Of a stretch of 50,152 bases of DNA, positions 42,174 through 50,152 are shown piece after piece. The notes below the pieces were generated by a model. It was given only the letters and a program-made list of their open reading frames with translations, made no database searches and had not been told where the DNA came from. The number at the start of each line of letters is the position of its first letter. Within the stretch, counting starts at the first letter, position 1. The position numbers were made by a program, and so were the translations under genes. This DNA is from Oscillospiraceae bacterium (lineage in GTDB: Bacteria; Bacillota; Clostridia; Oscillospirales; CAG-272): positions 1 through 50,152 of the forward strand of contig SVTX01000013.1 of NCBI GenBank assembly GCA_015063545.1, written 5' to 3'.

Positions 42174-42446
42174 TCAATCTTCTTCTGTGTCAGTCTCGTC
42201 TCCAAGGCTTTCCTCGGAATCAAGTCTGTTTGCAATCGTCTCTGCCTGAAGCATTGACAGTATGACGTGGTCCGAATCGGTAATGACCACCGCCCTTGTT
42301 TTTCTTCCGCAGGTTACGTCTATTACGCGTCCCAAATCCTTTGAGTCCTGAATAAGTCTCTTTATCGGCGCGCTCTCGGGACTTGCTATCGCGATTATTC
42401 TTTCAACCGCAACCATGTTTCCGTATCCTATGTTTATAAATTTCAT
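42174..42446 (-). CDS. remA: RemA-like DUF370 DNA-binding protein
   Basis: 90 residues. [20 protein letters not shown] and [22 protein letters not shown] are diagnostic for DUF370/RemA, a ring-forming transcription factor controlling matrix genes in B. subtilis. An acidic 15-residue tail ([14 protein letters not shown]) is added. Lies between yicC and rpoZ as in other Firmicutes. Targets in this organism are unknown. Confidence 0.93.
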   Translation of the reverse strand: MKFINIGYGNMVAVERIIAIASPESAPIKRLIQDSKDLGRVIDVTCGRKTRAVVITDSDHVILSMLQAETIANRLDSEESLGDETDTEED

Positions 42447-42490
42447 TTCTTGCTCCTTAACTTGTCTCGCGTTCTTTAATGAACTATGGC

Positions 42491-42503
42491 CTTAACTCTG
42501 CAC
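42491..42503 (-). repeat. Single heptanucleotide relic after yicC
   Basis: On the yicC coding strand: stop TAA, then GTGCAGA, then GTTAAGG. Same sequence, orientation and stop-codon contact as the larger arrays. Confidence 0.7.
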
Positions 42504-43388
42504 TTATTCAATGTTCTGTATCTGCTCGCGAATCTTTTCAAGCTCGGTCTTGACCTCGACCACAAGCTTCGCTATATCTGCGTTGGCGCACTTGGAACCT
42601 ACGGTATTTATCTCTCGGTTCATTTCCTGAAGCAGAAAGTCCAAACTTCTTCCCACAGGCTCACAGCTTTCAAAATAGTTGTAGAATGCGATGAAATGTG
42701 AATTCAACCGCACAAGCTCCTCGTCAATAGCCGCCTTGTCGGCATATATAGCGCATTCGGTAAGTATTCTGTTCTCATCTACCGTAACGTTGTTGTCGGC
42801 AAGCACCGCGCGAAGCTTTTCTTCAAGTCTCGCCTTATAGCCACCGATGTCAGATTCGGAGAGCATCTTTATTTTTTTGACCGTCTCCTGTATGCGAGCC
42901 GCCTTTTGCTCAAGATCCTGTCTGATCCTTTCTCCCTCACTCTCTCTGGAAGCAAGGAATATTTCTACGGCTTCACCAAGCACGATCTCAAGATCCTCCC
43001 AGTCGCGCTCGTCGTCATCCTTCTTTTGGAAGGTGAGCACGTCGGGTGCTTTGGCAACATCCATGACACTTATCTCTCCGCAGAGTTCAAATCTTTCTTT
43101 AAGCTCCTTGAGCGCGGAGATATATCTCTCTGCGTATTCGATATTTACCGATATCTCCGTGTCCGTGCTTTGCGCAAAATCCACGGTTATGAATACATCA
43201 ACTTTTCCGCGCGATATTCCCTTAGACTGAAGATAAGGCTTTATCTTCTGTTCAAGGTGCGAATAGATGCGCGGGAGCTTGACCTGACAGTCAAAATATC
43301 TGTTGTTGACCGACTTTATCTCAACGCAAATATCCTTTCCGCCAAGGCTCTGTCGGCTTCTTCCAAAGGAAGTCATACTTCTCAGCAT
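42504..43388 (-). CDS. yicC: YicC/YloC family endoribonuclease
   Basis: About 294 residues. MTSFGRSRQSLGGKDICVE and EIKSVNNRYFD at the N-terminus and GRSLDFLLQEMNREINTVGSK at the C-terminus (DUF1732) are the family blocks; the glutamate in LLQEMNRE is a likely metal/active-site residue. The family has RNase activity. The ATG at 43388 (MLRSMTSF) follows GGGAGG by six bases, so the eight residues upstream are excluded. First gene of the long reverse block, with a promoter directly upstream. Confidence 0.93.
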   Translation of the reverse strand: MLRSMTSFGRSRQSLGGKDICVEIKSVNNRYFDCQVKLPRIYSHLEQKIKPYLQSKGISRGKVDVFITVDFAQSTDTEISVNIEYAERYISALKELKERFELCGEISVMDVAKAPDVLTFQKKDDDERDWEDLEIVLGEAVEIFLASRESEGERIRQDLEQKAARIQETVKKIKMLSESDIGGYKARLEEKLRAVLADNNVTVDENRILTECAIYADKAAIDEELVRLNSHFIAFYNYFESCEPVGRSLDFLLQEMNREINTVGSKCANADIAKLVVEVKTELEKIREQIQNIE

Positions 43389-43420
43389 AAACAGCCTCCC
43401 AAAAATGTGCATATATAATT

Positions 43421-43449
43421 ATTTTAATACTTTTTTTATTAAATGTCAA
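43421..43449 (-). promoter_or_regulatory. Promoter of the yicC-remA-rpoZ-priA block
   Basis: Reverse strand TTGACA (43444-43449), 17-bp spacer, TAAAAT (43421-43426). Confidence 0.82.
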
Positions 43450-43479
43450 GTTGTTTTAGAAATTTATCGTTCGACACAT

Positions 43480-43513
43480 AACAAAATGTCGGACGAACTC
43501 CCTCGCCCGACAT
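43480..43513 (-). terminator. Terminator after the GtrA gene
   Basis: Reverse strand ATGTCGG / CCGACAT hairpin (43486-43513) followed by TTTTGTTAT. The same bases can also form an alternative hairpin with GTTCGACACAT (43469-43479). Confidence 0.72.
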
Positions 43514-43519
43514 CTATTA

Positions 43520-44038
43520 TCAGTTTTGTTTTTTCTTAAATACGATTTTCTTGCTGTAGTAATAATTTGCGATTATCTCCACTACGGAATATATCAACAG
43601 CGCCGCGGTAGTTCCGATAAACTCCGCAGAAAATGTCATCCCAACAAGCGTGACATCTTTGGTGATGACCGCAGCAAGACCAAGCTCCAAAAGGTATTGA
43701 AGCACCATTGCCATTATCAGCGTAAGTACCCTGCCCTCTGCAAACACGAGAAGTTGTTTTGCTGTTGATGCGTCCGGATCTGCGTCAGTAAACACCCATT
43801 TTTTGCTGGTATAAAATGCAACCAGAACTCCCGAACACCATTTAAGAACATTCGCGGTGATATTAGCGATCAGATATCGCGTACTACCCTTTCCGTGCTC
43901 CAGCGAGCCAAAAAACGTTTTAGCTACCCACCATGATGCGTAAAACATCGAAAAAGACACTATCGTAGTGATTATGCCAAACGAAAGATACCGTATAACT
44001 GTTCTGTGCTTTTGGCAAAAATTTTTGATCCTGCTCAT
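43520..44038 (-). CDS. GtrA family membrane protein
   Basis: 172 residues, four membrane segments with the spacing of GtrA/DPMS-associated proteins (IRYLSFGIITTIVSFSMFY, FYTSKKWVF, ANYYYSKKIVFKKK). Such proteins are thought to help move polyprenyl-linked sugars across the membrane or to support glycosyltransferases. No glycosyltransferase is adjacent, so the partner is unknown. Encoded 12 bp after cysS. Confidence 0.88.
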   Translation of the reverse strand: MSRIKNFCQKHRTVIRYLSFGIITTIVSFSMFYASWWVAKTFFGSLEHGKGSTRYLIANITANVLKWCSGVLVAFYTSKKWVFTDADPDASTAKQLLVFAEGRVLTLIMAMVLQYLLELGLAAVITKDVTLVGMTFSAEFIGTTAALLIYSVVEIIANYYYSKKIVFKKKQN

Positions 44039-44050
44039 TGCATTCTCCGA

Positions 44051-45502
44051 TCAATCAATTTTGAAGGTCGTTCCCTCACGAGAATCTATAAGGGTAACTC
44101 CCTTATCCAAGAGGTACTGACGGATGCGGTCAGCCTCAGCGAAATTCTTGTCCTTCTTTGCCTGCTTGCGCGCCTCAATCAGAGAGAGTATCTCCGCAAC
44201 AAAGGGATCGCTCTCGTCGTATGAGGTCTCAGCCTTTGCCTTTTCTTCCTCCGCCTTCTTCTCTGCTCTTATCTTGTCAGCCGCCGCGATAAATCCGCAG
44301 GACAGGACCTTGTCAAAATCCTCAACAAGCGCAAGCTTTGTTCTGCCGTTGGTCTTTAATTTAAGCACGTCGTAGAGCGCGGTCACCGCAAGCGAGGTGT
44401 TAAGATCGTTATCAAGCGCGTCTGTAAACTTCTTCTTGCCTATCTCAAACGCTTCGGCATCAAGCTCACCGTCACAGGGATCAAGCTGAGCCAGTCGCTG
44501 CACGAATTTATTGTACGCAACGGTCGCGTTATCAAGGTTTTCGTATGTGAAAACAAGTGACTTTCTGTAATGAGACTGGAGACAGAAGAATCTGTACGCA
44601 AGGGGATCATACCCCTTGGATTCAAGGAGAGAAACAGTCAAAAATTCGCCACTGGACTTTGACATCTTTCCCGAATTCGTATTGAGATGATATACGTGGA
44701 ACCAATAGTTACACCACTTGTGTCCCACAAAAGATTCCGTCTGCGCTATCTCGTTTGTATGATGGGGAAACTGATTGTCAATTCCGCCGCAGTGTATATC
44801 AAGATATTCGCCAAGATGCTTCATACTTATTCCCGAACATTCGATATGCCAGCCGGGATAGCCTACGCCCCAAGGGGAATCCCACTTGAGCTCCTGCGAA
44901 TCAAACTTGGACTTTGTAAACCAAAGCACGAAATCTGCCTTGTTCTTCTTGTTTATATCACCCTCAACGCCCTCACGAACACCTACCTCAAGGTCTTCTT
45001 CGGAAAAATCGTTGAAAATGTAATACTGCTCAAGCTTTGAGGTATCAAAGTACACGTTTCCGCCCGCCTCGTATGCGTAGCCGCGGTCAAGAAGGCCCTG
45101 AACGAGCGCAATAAACTCGGGAATACACTGAGTAGCAGGCTCCACTATTTCGGGCACCTTTATATTGAGCTTATCGCAATCCGCGAAGAACGCATCCGTG
45201 TAGAATTTTGCTATTTCAAGTACGGTCTTTTTCTCGCGCTTGGCTCCCTTGAGCATCTTGTCCTCGCCCTCGTCGCCATCACTCGAAAGATGTCCCACGT
45301 CGGTGATGTTCATAACACGGGTAACGTCAAGACCGCTGTAGGAAAGATACTTTTCAAGTACGTCCTCCATAATATAGGTACGGAGGTTTCCGATATGCGC
45401 GAAGTGATAAACGGTAGGTCCGCAGGTGTACATGCTGACCTTGCCCGCCTCACGAGGTATAAATTCTTCTCTTTTTCTTGTCGATGAGTTATAAAGTATC
45501 AT
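44051..45502 (-). CDS. cysS: Cysteinyl-tRNA synthetase
   Basis: 483 residues, class Ia. Zinc cysteine and HIGH region in TCGPTVYHFAHIGNLRTY, further zinc ligands in GWHIECSGIS and HHTNEIAQ, KMSKS loop in NSGKMSKSSGEFLTV, and a C-terminal anticodon-binding part. Its ATG at 45502 is 38 bp after the stop of the isomerase-like gene, so both are probably on one transcript with gtrA. Confidence 0.97.
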   Translation of the reverse strand: MILYNSSTRKREEFIPREAGKVSMYTCGPTVYHFAHIGNLRTYIMEDVLEKYLSYSGLDVTRVMNITDVGHLSSDGDEGEDKMLKGAKREKKTVLEIAKFYTDAFFADCDKLNIKVPEIVEPATQCIPEFIALVQGLLDRGYAYEAGGNVYFDTSKLEQYYIFNDFSEEDLEVGVREGVEGDINKKNKADFVLWFTKSKFDSQELKWDSPWGVGYPGWHIECSGISMKHLGEYLDIHCGGIDNQFPHHTNEIAQTESFVGHKWCNYWFHVYHLNTNSGKMSKSSGEFLTVSLLESKGYDPLAYRFFCLQSHYRKSLVFTYENLDNATVAYNKFVQRLAQLDPCDGELDAEAFEIGKKKFTDALDNDLNTSLAVTALYDVLKLKTNGRTKLALVEDFDKVLSCGFIAAADKIRAEKKAEEEKAKAETSYDESDPFVAEILSLIEARKQAKKDKNFAEADRIRQYLLDKGVTLIDSREGTTFKID

Positions 45503-45540
45503 TGTCTATGTTCTCCAATCTGCCTTTAGGGCTGAACGTA

Positions 45541-46395
45541 TTATCTTATCATGTCCGAGAGCTTTTTGCCCGCTTGGAGCACTTTACGCCCGAAATCCGC
45601 ACGGATAATGGGATCCTTCGGAATATGCCATGCCCTGACTTCAATATTGATATAGCCTCGGTATCTCATATTTGAAAGGCTTTTCATCGCCGATCGCCAA
45701 TCAATTTTTCCTTCAAACGGAATGAGGTGTCCGTCGGTTTCCCCGTCGTTGTCATGAGCGTGAACGAGCGCAAGTCTTCCGCCAAGCATTTCCACCTCGT
45801 TTATGGGACGGCGCGCAAGATTTGCATGTCCGAAATCCCAACAGCATTTTACGTCTAACGCCTCAGCAAGTGCAAGTATCTCCGCAGCCGCGCAGCCGTA
45901 AAGATGATCATCCTCTCCCTCGCAGGAGCTTGCCATATTCTCTATGAGCAATTCCACGCCTTTTTCTCTTGCGTAGTCACGCAACGGAGTTAAAAATCTG
46001 AGGTTTGCAACCGCCCACTTCTCAACGCTTGCATTCTTTTTATGAAGCGCAATGGGATGTATGACCGCCAAAGGTATCTGCATAAGAGCTGCCGCGTCTA
46101 TTCCCGCCTTTATGTCCTGCGCAAAATCATACATTTTGGACTCGTTTGACGGATCCGGCATATAGAAAGGAAGGTGACATGACGGTATGTCAAGCTTTTT
46201 GCTTATTGCCTTTTGCTTTGCCGCGTAAAAAATGCTTCTGTATGAATTATCTCCGCGCGAAAGCGTTTCAAACGACATATCCACTCCGTCGAACTTCATG
46301 GCAGACATATAGTCTATCATTGAACCGATAGAGAAATTTCCGCAGGTATGTGCCGAGTATATTCTCGACGGCGCGCACACTTTTATTTGAGACAT
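45541..46395 (-). CDS. Sugar phosphate isomerase/epimerase-like TIM barrel
   Basis: About 284 residues of the xylose-isomerase-like/AP endonuclease family 2 superfamily. Metal ligands are seen as LLIENM (Glu), CCWDFGHANLA (Asp, His), VHAHDNDGETDGHLIPFEGKID (His, Asp, His) and INIEVRAWH (Glu). Substrate cannot be predicted. The second ATG (46395, MSQIKV) is six bases after AGGAGG; the first ATG overlaps that site. First gene of the operon with cysS and gtrA. Confidence 0.88.
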   Translation of the reverse strand: MSQIKVCAPSRIYSAHTCGNFSIGSMIDYMSAMKFDGVDMSFETLSRGDNSYRSIFYAAKQKAISKKLDIPSCHLPFYMPDPSNESKMYDFAQDIKAGIDAAALMQIPLAVIHPIALHKKNASVEKWAVANLRFLTPLRDYAREKGVELLIENMASSCEGEDDHLYGCAAAEILALAEALDVKCCWDFGHANLARRPINEVEMLGGRLALVHAHDNDGETDGHLIPFEGKIDWRSAMKSLSNMRYRGYINIEVRAWHIPKDPIIRADFGRKVLQAGKKLSDMIR

Positions 46396-46446
46396 AGTCA
46401 TCCTCCTTTCTCATTCGTTGAGGCCAAAAGCCCATGATTAAATTTT

Positions 46447-46475
46447 ATTATATCAAATTTTGTTGGTTTTGTCAA
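46447..46475 (-). promoter_or_regulatory. Consensus promoter of the isomerase-cysS-gtrA operon
   Basis: Reverse strand TTGACA (46470-46475), 17-bp spacer, TATAAT (46447-46452). From here to the serC promoter (46476-46627) the sequence is A/T-rich and I see nothing further in it. Confidence 0.92.
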
Positions 46476-46627
46476 TGATTTTATTCCACTTTGTGCAGAT
46501 TTGCCCTTGTTTTTCTCAGCAAAGCTTGCAGTTTAACGATTTATCACTTTAAAACGCTAAAAAGTGACCAAAATTTATTTCACGTCATGATTTTTTATGT
46601 CAAATTATACAAACATGAATTTTTTTC

Positions 46628-46656
46628 TTGACTATCGGCGGATTTTGATATATAAT
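46628..46656 (+). promoter_or_regulatory. Promoter of the serC-serA-nagB operon
   Basis: TTGACT (46628-46633), 17-bp spacer, TATAAT (46651-46656). The 60-base leader contains a short TCAAAAGCTTTTGA palindrome and no T-box elements. Confidence 0.88.
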
Positions 46657-46716
46657 GAGTAGTAATCAAAAGCTTTTGAGAAAGCAAACGAAATTCAAAT
46701 ACGGAGGTTCATGATT

Positions 46717-47814
46717 ATGAACAGAGTTTACAATTTTTCAGCAGGTCCTTCAATGCTTCCCATGCCCGTGCTTGAGCGCGCACAGAGCGAGCTTATTTGT
46801 TACGGAGAGTCGGGAATGTCAGTTATGGAAATGAGCCACCGTTCCCCCGATTACGAAAAGATAATCGCAGATGCAGAGGCAAATCTTCGCACTCTTATGA
46901 ACATCCCCGATAACTACAAGGTTCTTTTCCTTCAGGGCGGTGCCTCCACACAGTTCTCTGCTATTCCCTTGAATCTTATAAACTTAAAGCCCGCAAAGAA
47001 GGCTCTTTACGCAGTATCCGGACAGTTCTCAGGCAAAGCTTACAAGGAAGCACAGAAGATGGGCTTTAATGCAAAATGCATAGCTACCACCAAGGACGAC
47101 AACTTTGACCACATACCCACAATTACAAGAGACATGGTAGATCAGGACGCATCCTATCTCCATATATGCTTCAACAATACAATTTACGGAACAAAATATT
47201 CTTATATTCCCGACACAGGAGATGTTCCGCTTGTAGCAGACCTTTCCTCCTGCATCATCTCCGAGCCCATTGACGTATCAAAGTTCGGTGTTATTTACGC
47301 AGGCGCGCAGAAGAACATGGCTCCCGCAGGACTGACTCTCGTAATCGTTCGTGAGGACTTGCTCGGCTATGCTGACGAAACCGTCCCCACAATGCTTGAC
47401 TGGAAGGTAATGGCAGACAACGGCTCTATGTACAATACTCCTCCCTGCTACGCTATCTATATGGCGGGACTTGTTTACGAGTGGATCAATTCTATCGGCG
47501 GCCTTGACGTAATGAAGGAAATGAACGTAAAGAAGGCAAACGTACTTTACGATTATCTTGATTCTCAGTCCTACTATAAGGCTCCCGTAAAGGAAGGCTC
47601 CCGTTCAATGATGAACGTAACGTTCGTCACGGGAGATGCTGATCTTGACAAGAAGTTTGCCTCCGAGGCAGCTAAGGCGGGACTTAAGAACCTCAAAGGA
47701 CACCGTTCCGTCGGCGGAATGAGAGCATCCATTTATAACGCTATGCCCTACGACGGCGTTGTTGCTCTCGTTGAATTTATGAAAAAGTTCGCAGAGGAAA
47801 ATCCCAAAGCGTGA
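46717..47814 (+). CDS. serC: Phosphoserine aminotransferase
   Basis: PLP enzyme converting 3-phosphohydroxypyruvate to phosphoserine. 365 residues. MNRVYNFSAGPSMLP is the classic N-terminus, LQGGASTQFSAIPLNL follows, and the PLP lysine is in YAGAQKNMAPAGLTLV (about residue 198); HRSVGGMRASIYNAMP lies at the end. The second ATG (46717) is nine bases from GGAGG; the first (46711) is only three away. Followed by a heptanucleotide array, then serA. Confidence 0.97.
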   Translation: MNRVYNFSAGPSMLPMPVLERAQSELICYGESGMSVMEMSHRSPDYEKIIADAEANLRTLMNIPDNYKVLFLQGGASTQFSAIPLNLINLKPAKKALYAVSGQFSGKAYKEAQKMGFNAKCIATTKDDNFDHIPTITRDMVDQDASYLHICFNNTIYGTKYSYIPDTGDVPLVADLSSCIISEPIDVSKFGVIYAGAQKNMAPAGLTLVIVREDLLGYADETVPTMLDWKVMADNGSMYNTPPCYAIYMAGLVYEWINSIGGLDVMKEMNVKKANVLYDYLDSQSYYKAPVKEGSRSMMNVTFVTGDADLDKKFASEAAKAGLKNLKGHRSVGGMRASIYNAMPYDGVVALVEFMKKFAEENPKA

Positions 47815-47816
47815 GA

Positions 47817-47875
47817 TAAGTGCAGAATGCAGAATGCAGAGTGCAGAATGCAGAGTGCAGAATGCAGAGTGCAGA
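47817..47875 (+). repeat. Heptanucleotide array after serC
   Basis: TAA, then eight heptamers alternating GTGCAGA and ATGCAGA, beginning five bases after the serC TGA, in coding orientation, and ending in GTTAG. The flank GATAAGTGCAGA is identical to that of the proA array. Confidence 0.95.
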
Positions 47876-47925
47876 GTTAGACTTCTCCTTAAAGGGAAGC
47901 CTATTAGAAGAAAGGAAATACAGTC

Positions 47926-49077
47926 ATGAATATAAAACTTCTCAATAAAATAGCAAAGGTCGGCACAGACAGACTTGACGCCAACAAATACGAAATAGGC
48001 GAAGATGTAGCGGCACCCGCAGGTATCATGGTGCGTTCTGCTGCTATGCATGAATATGCATTCAACCCCGAATTGCTCGCGATCGCAAGAGCAGGCGCAG
48101 GTGTAAATAACATTCCCCTTGACAGATGCACAGACGAGGGAATCGTGGTATTCAACACCCCCGGCGCAAACGCAAACGGAGTAAAAGAGCTTGTAATTTG
48201 CGGTCTTATGCTTGCCGCAAGAGACGTTGTCGGCGGCGTTGAATGGGCAAAAACACTCACAGAGGACGTTGCAAAAACAGTAGAAAAAGGCAAGAGCAAG
48301 TTTGCCGGAAGCGAGGTAAGAGGTAAAACTCTCGGAATCATCGGTCTCGGCGCTATCGGCGGTCTTGTTGCAAATACAGCCGTTCATCTCGGTATGGACG
48401 TAGTCGGATGTGACCCTTACCTTTCCGTTGAAGGCGCATGGAACTTGAACCACCACGTTCGTAAGGGCGCAACCTATGAGACTATATACTCGGAGGCTGA
48501 TTTTATCACTCTCCACGTTCCTTCCACTCCCCAGACAAAGGGAATGATCAACAAAGACACTATCGCCATGATGAAGGATGGAGTAAAGATACTCAACTTC
48601 TCCCGCGCAGATCTTGTAAACGCAGACGACTTAAAGGCGGCTCTCGCAAGCGGCAAGGTATCCTCTTACGTTACCGACTTCCCCACCGAGGACGTACTCG
48701 GCGTACCCGGTGTGGTAGCTATCCCTCACCTTGGCGCATCCACTGAGGAATCAGAGGACAACTGCGCTGTTATGGCGGCGCTTCAGCTTGACGATTACCT
48801 TACAAACGGTAACATCAAAAACAGTGTAAACTTCCCCGCAGTCTCCATGCCCAGAAGCACAGACTGCCGTATATGCGTTCTCCACAAAAACATCCCCGCA
48901 ATGCTCTCAACAGTTACAGCGGCATTCTCCGAGTGCGGCATCAACATTGAGAACATGACAAACAAGTCTCGCGGAGATGCGGCATACACCATGCTTGATA
49001 TAGTGGGCTGCGCAAACGATGCTATTCTTGAAAAACTTAACTCTACCGAAGGAATCATTCGCGTAAGAGTAATCTAA
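47926..49077 (+). CDS. serA: D-3-phosphoglycerate dehydrogenase
   Basis: First step of serine synthesis. 383 residues with a single C-terminal ACT domain (DCRICVLHKNIPAMLSTVTAAF onward, about 312-383), shorter than the 525-residue type. NAD-binding GIIGLGAIGGLVANTAVHLG, catalytic Arg in LNFSRADLVN, Glu in TDFPTEDVLG and His in IPHLGASTEESE. The ACT domain suggests serine feedback. Follows serC in the same operon; no serB was found. Confidence 0.95.
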   Translation: MNIKLLNKIAKVGTDRLDANKYEIGEDVAAPAGIMVRSAAMHEYAFNPELLAIARAGAGVNNIPLDRCTDEGIVVFNTPGANANGVKELVICGLMLAARDVVGGVEWAKTLTEDVAKTVEKGKSKFAGSEVRGKTLGIIGLGAIGGLVANTAVHLGMDVVGCDPYLSVEGAWNLNHHVRKGATYETIYSEADFITLHVPSTPQTKGMINKDTIAMMKDGVKILNFSRADLVNADDLKAALASGKVSSYVTDFPTEDVLGVPGVVAIPHLGASTEESEDNCAVMAALQLDDYLTNGNIKNSVNFPAVSMPRSTDCRICVLHKNIPAMLSTVTAAFSECGINIENMTNKSRGDAAYTMLDIVGCANDAILEKLNSTEGIIRVRVI

Positions 49078-49095
49078 ATAACACAAGAGGTATTT

Positions 49096-49824
49096 ATGAA
49101 AGTTATTGTTGTGAAAGACTACAACGAAATGTCCGCCGTGGCTACGGATATAATGTACGACGTTATATCGAATAAGCCCGACTGCGTACTTGGTCTCGCT
49201 ACGGGAAGCACCCCTGAGGGCATGTATGCAAACCTCGTTGACCTTTACCGCGCAGGAAAGCTTGACTTTTCAAAGGTAAGCTCGGTAAACCTTGACGAAT
49301 ATTACCCCATTTCCCCCGACAACGATCAAAGCTACCGCTACTTCATGAACACTCATCTTTTCGATCACATCAACATCGACAAGGCGAAAACTCACGTTCC
49401 TGACGGTATGGCTACCGATGCCGATGCGGCTTGCAAAGCGCACGAGGATACCATTGATGCTCTTGGCGGCATGGATATTCAGGTTCTCGGAATCGGACAG
49501 AACGGTCATATCGGATTCAACGAGCCCTGTGACGAGCCCGTTCCCTTCACACATCAGGAGCAGCTCACAGAAAGCACGATAAAGGCAAACGCAAGATTTT
49601 TTGAGTCCATCGACGACGTGCCTACCCGCGCGCTCACCATGGGAATCCAGAGTATTCTCAAGGCGCGCAAGATAATTATTCTCGCATCGGGCAAATCCAA
49701 GGCAGAGGCTATCAAGGCAACTCTCAAGGATGAACCCACACCCCGTTGCCCCGCGTCTCTCCTTTACGCTCACCCCGACGTGACCGTAATTTGCGACGAG
49801 GACGCATACAGCTTGTGCAAATAA
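49096..49824 (+). CDS. nagB: Glucosamine-6-phosphate deaminase
   Basis: Converts glucosamine-6-phosphate to fructose-6-phosphate and ammonia in amino-sugar use. 242 residues, usual length. GLATGSTPEGMY (phosphate loop), VNLDEYYPIS (catalytic Asp region) and GIGQNGHIGFNEP (His/Glu relay) are present. Begins 18 bp after serA without a promoter between, an uncommon operon partner for the serine genes. nagA is not in the window. Confidence 0.96.
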   Translation: MKVIVVKDYNEMSAVATDIMYDVISNKPDCVLGLATGSTPEGMYANLVDLYRAGKLDFSKVSSVNLDEYYPISPDNDQSYRYFMNTHLFDHINIDKAKTHVPDGMATDADAACKAHEDTIDALGGMDIQVLGIGQNGHIGFNEPCDEPVPFTHQEQLTESTIKANARFFESIDDVPTRALTMGIQSILKARKIIILASGKSKAEAIKATLKDEPTPRCPASLLYAHPDVTVICDEDAYSLCK

Positions 49825-49830
49825 TTACAT

Positions 49831-49866
49831 ATAAAAGCCTCGGCGCATGCCGAGGCTTTTATTTTT
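49831..49866 (+). terminator. Terminator after nagB (also serves the convergent SLOG gene)
   Basis: AAAAGCCTCGGC / GCCGAGGCTTTT followed by ATTTTTA; A-rich on the other side. Confidence 0.93.
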
Positions 49867-50152
49867 ACGGCATCTCAACTACCGTAACCTTCTTATCCTG
49901 CTTTTTACAATAATCTATAACGCTCTTTGTTCCCTTTGATTTTCCGTCCCAAAAAGCTAAGACCTCATCGGCATAATCTACTATCTGATAGTTGCGTAAG
50001 ATAGGCGCGCCGCGTCCGTATCTTGAATAATCGGGCAGAAAAACCGTTGTTTTTATATTGTTTTCTTTTGCAAAAGTTTCCGCGTCGGTGTCAATACCTT
50101 TAGCGCCGCCCGAAACTATCTCGGTGACATCTTCGGGAAGATATTCATTGAA
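49865..50152 (-). CDS. SLOG-domain protein (DUF2493/YspA-like), C-terminal part
   Basis: Reverse-strand frame open from the window edge to TAA at 49865; 95 residues seen, the N-terminus is outside. Motifs: EIVSGGAKGIDTDAETFAKE (glycine-rich nucleotide loop), FLPDYSRYGRGAPILRNYQI, then VLAFWDGKSKGTKSVIDYCKK. These are the features of SLOG proteins of the DUF2493 group, predicted to bind nucleotide-type ligands. Convergent with nagB. It is distinct in sequence from the SLOG protein at 8331-8795. Confidence 0.85.
   Translation of the reverse strand, partial: FNEYLPEDVTEIVSGGAKGIDTDAETFAKENNIKTTVFLPDYSRYGRGAPILRNYQIVDYADEVLAFWDGKSKGTKSVIDYCKKQDKKVTVVEMP

Noticed and set aside
43469..43476. Spo0A box TTCGACA near the yicC promoter
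   Set aside because: It is part of a hairpin with the adjacent ATGTCGGACGAAC sequence in a terminator region and is not placed relative to a -10 box.
46657..46716. T-box or serine riboswitch before serC
   Set aside because: The leader is only about 60 bases with a small palindrome; no T-box sequence or specifier stem is present.
47605..48516. 303-codon reverse frame across serC, the heptanucleotide array and serA
   Set aside because: It overlaps two certain genes on the other strand and has no domain or start signal.

Overview
The window reads as chromosome of a mid-GC, endospore-forming member of the Clostridia (Firmicutes), probably a gut-type anaerobe. The evidence is three sporulation genes (spoIIR, spoIIE, and a 29-codon spoVM), perfect Spo0A boxes before spoIIE, a class III fructose-1,6-bisphosphatase, a type III glutamine synthetase, the Firmicutes yicC-remA-rpoZ-priA-def-fmt-rsmB-rlmN-rsgA-thiN-spoVM gene order, and sigma-A promoters that nearly all fit TTGACA-N17-TATAAT. 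No phage, insertion sequence, CRISPR array or toxin-antitoxin module was seen. Most of the DNA is housekeeping sequence; the unusual parts are repeats, leader RNAs and a few gene architectures.

Layout. 1-1.5 kb: start of fbp (reverse), then tRNA-Gln, whose 3' end lies in a large palindrome followed by 122-bp tandem repeats that carry T-arm-like sequences. 1.5-8.8 kb: a PadR/DUF1700/DUF4097 envelope operon, a YwaF-like membrane protein, threonine ammonia-lyase with RidA, a cation/proton antiporter, spoIIR and a SLOG protein. 8.8-19 kb: spoIIE, glutamine synthetase III, a membrane-tethered trigger-factor/FKBP-like protein, biotin protein ligase, a THF-riboswitch-controlled FolT-FolC fusion, and queT behind a preQ1 riboswitch. 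19-25 kb: an MBOAT/DHHW O-acyltransferase pair (reverse), proA, a YfcE-type phosphoesterase, EF-P and a Cys/Asp-rich zinc-ribbon protein.

25.2-29.9 kb holds one giant (about 1525 aa) Ala/Asp-rich helical lipoprotein with its own promoter and terminator. 30-43.4 kb is a long reverse-strand housekeeping block running from yicC down to ygiQ. It matches the Bacillus subtilis yloC-to-spoVM region, but gmk, coaBC, prpC, rpe and the kinase part of prkC are absent; a membrane-anchored protein with only PASTA domains sits where prkC would be. 43.5-46.4 kb: a sugar phosphate isomerase-like gene, cysS and GtrA (reverse). 46.7-49.8 kb: a serC-serA-nagB operon. The window ends in a second, partial SLOG gene.

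Common threads. Sporulation genes are scattered but carry stage-appropriate control signals (Spo0A/sigma-A for spoIIE, a sigma-F-like promoter for spoIIR). Two vitamin-type transporters sit behind ligand-sensing RNAs. A heptanucleotide repeat (GTGCAGA)n lies at the 3' end of five genes (folC, proA, priA, yicC, serC), always in the same orientation relative to the gene and touching or nearly touching the stop codon. This pattern, the tRNA-Gln repeat cluster and the giant lipoprotein are the best candidates for something undescribed.
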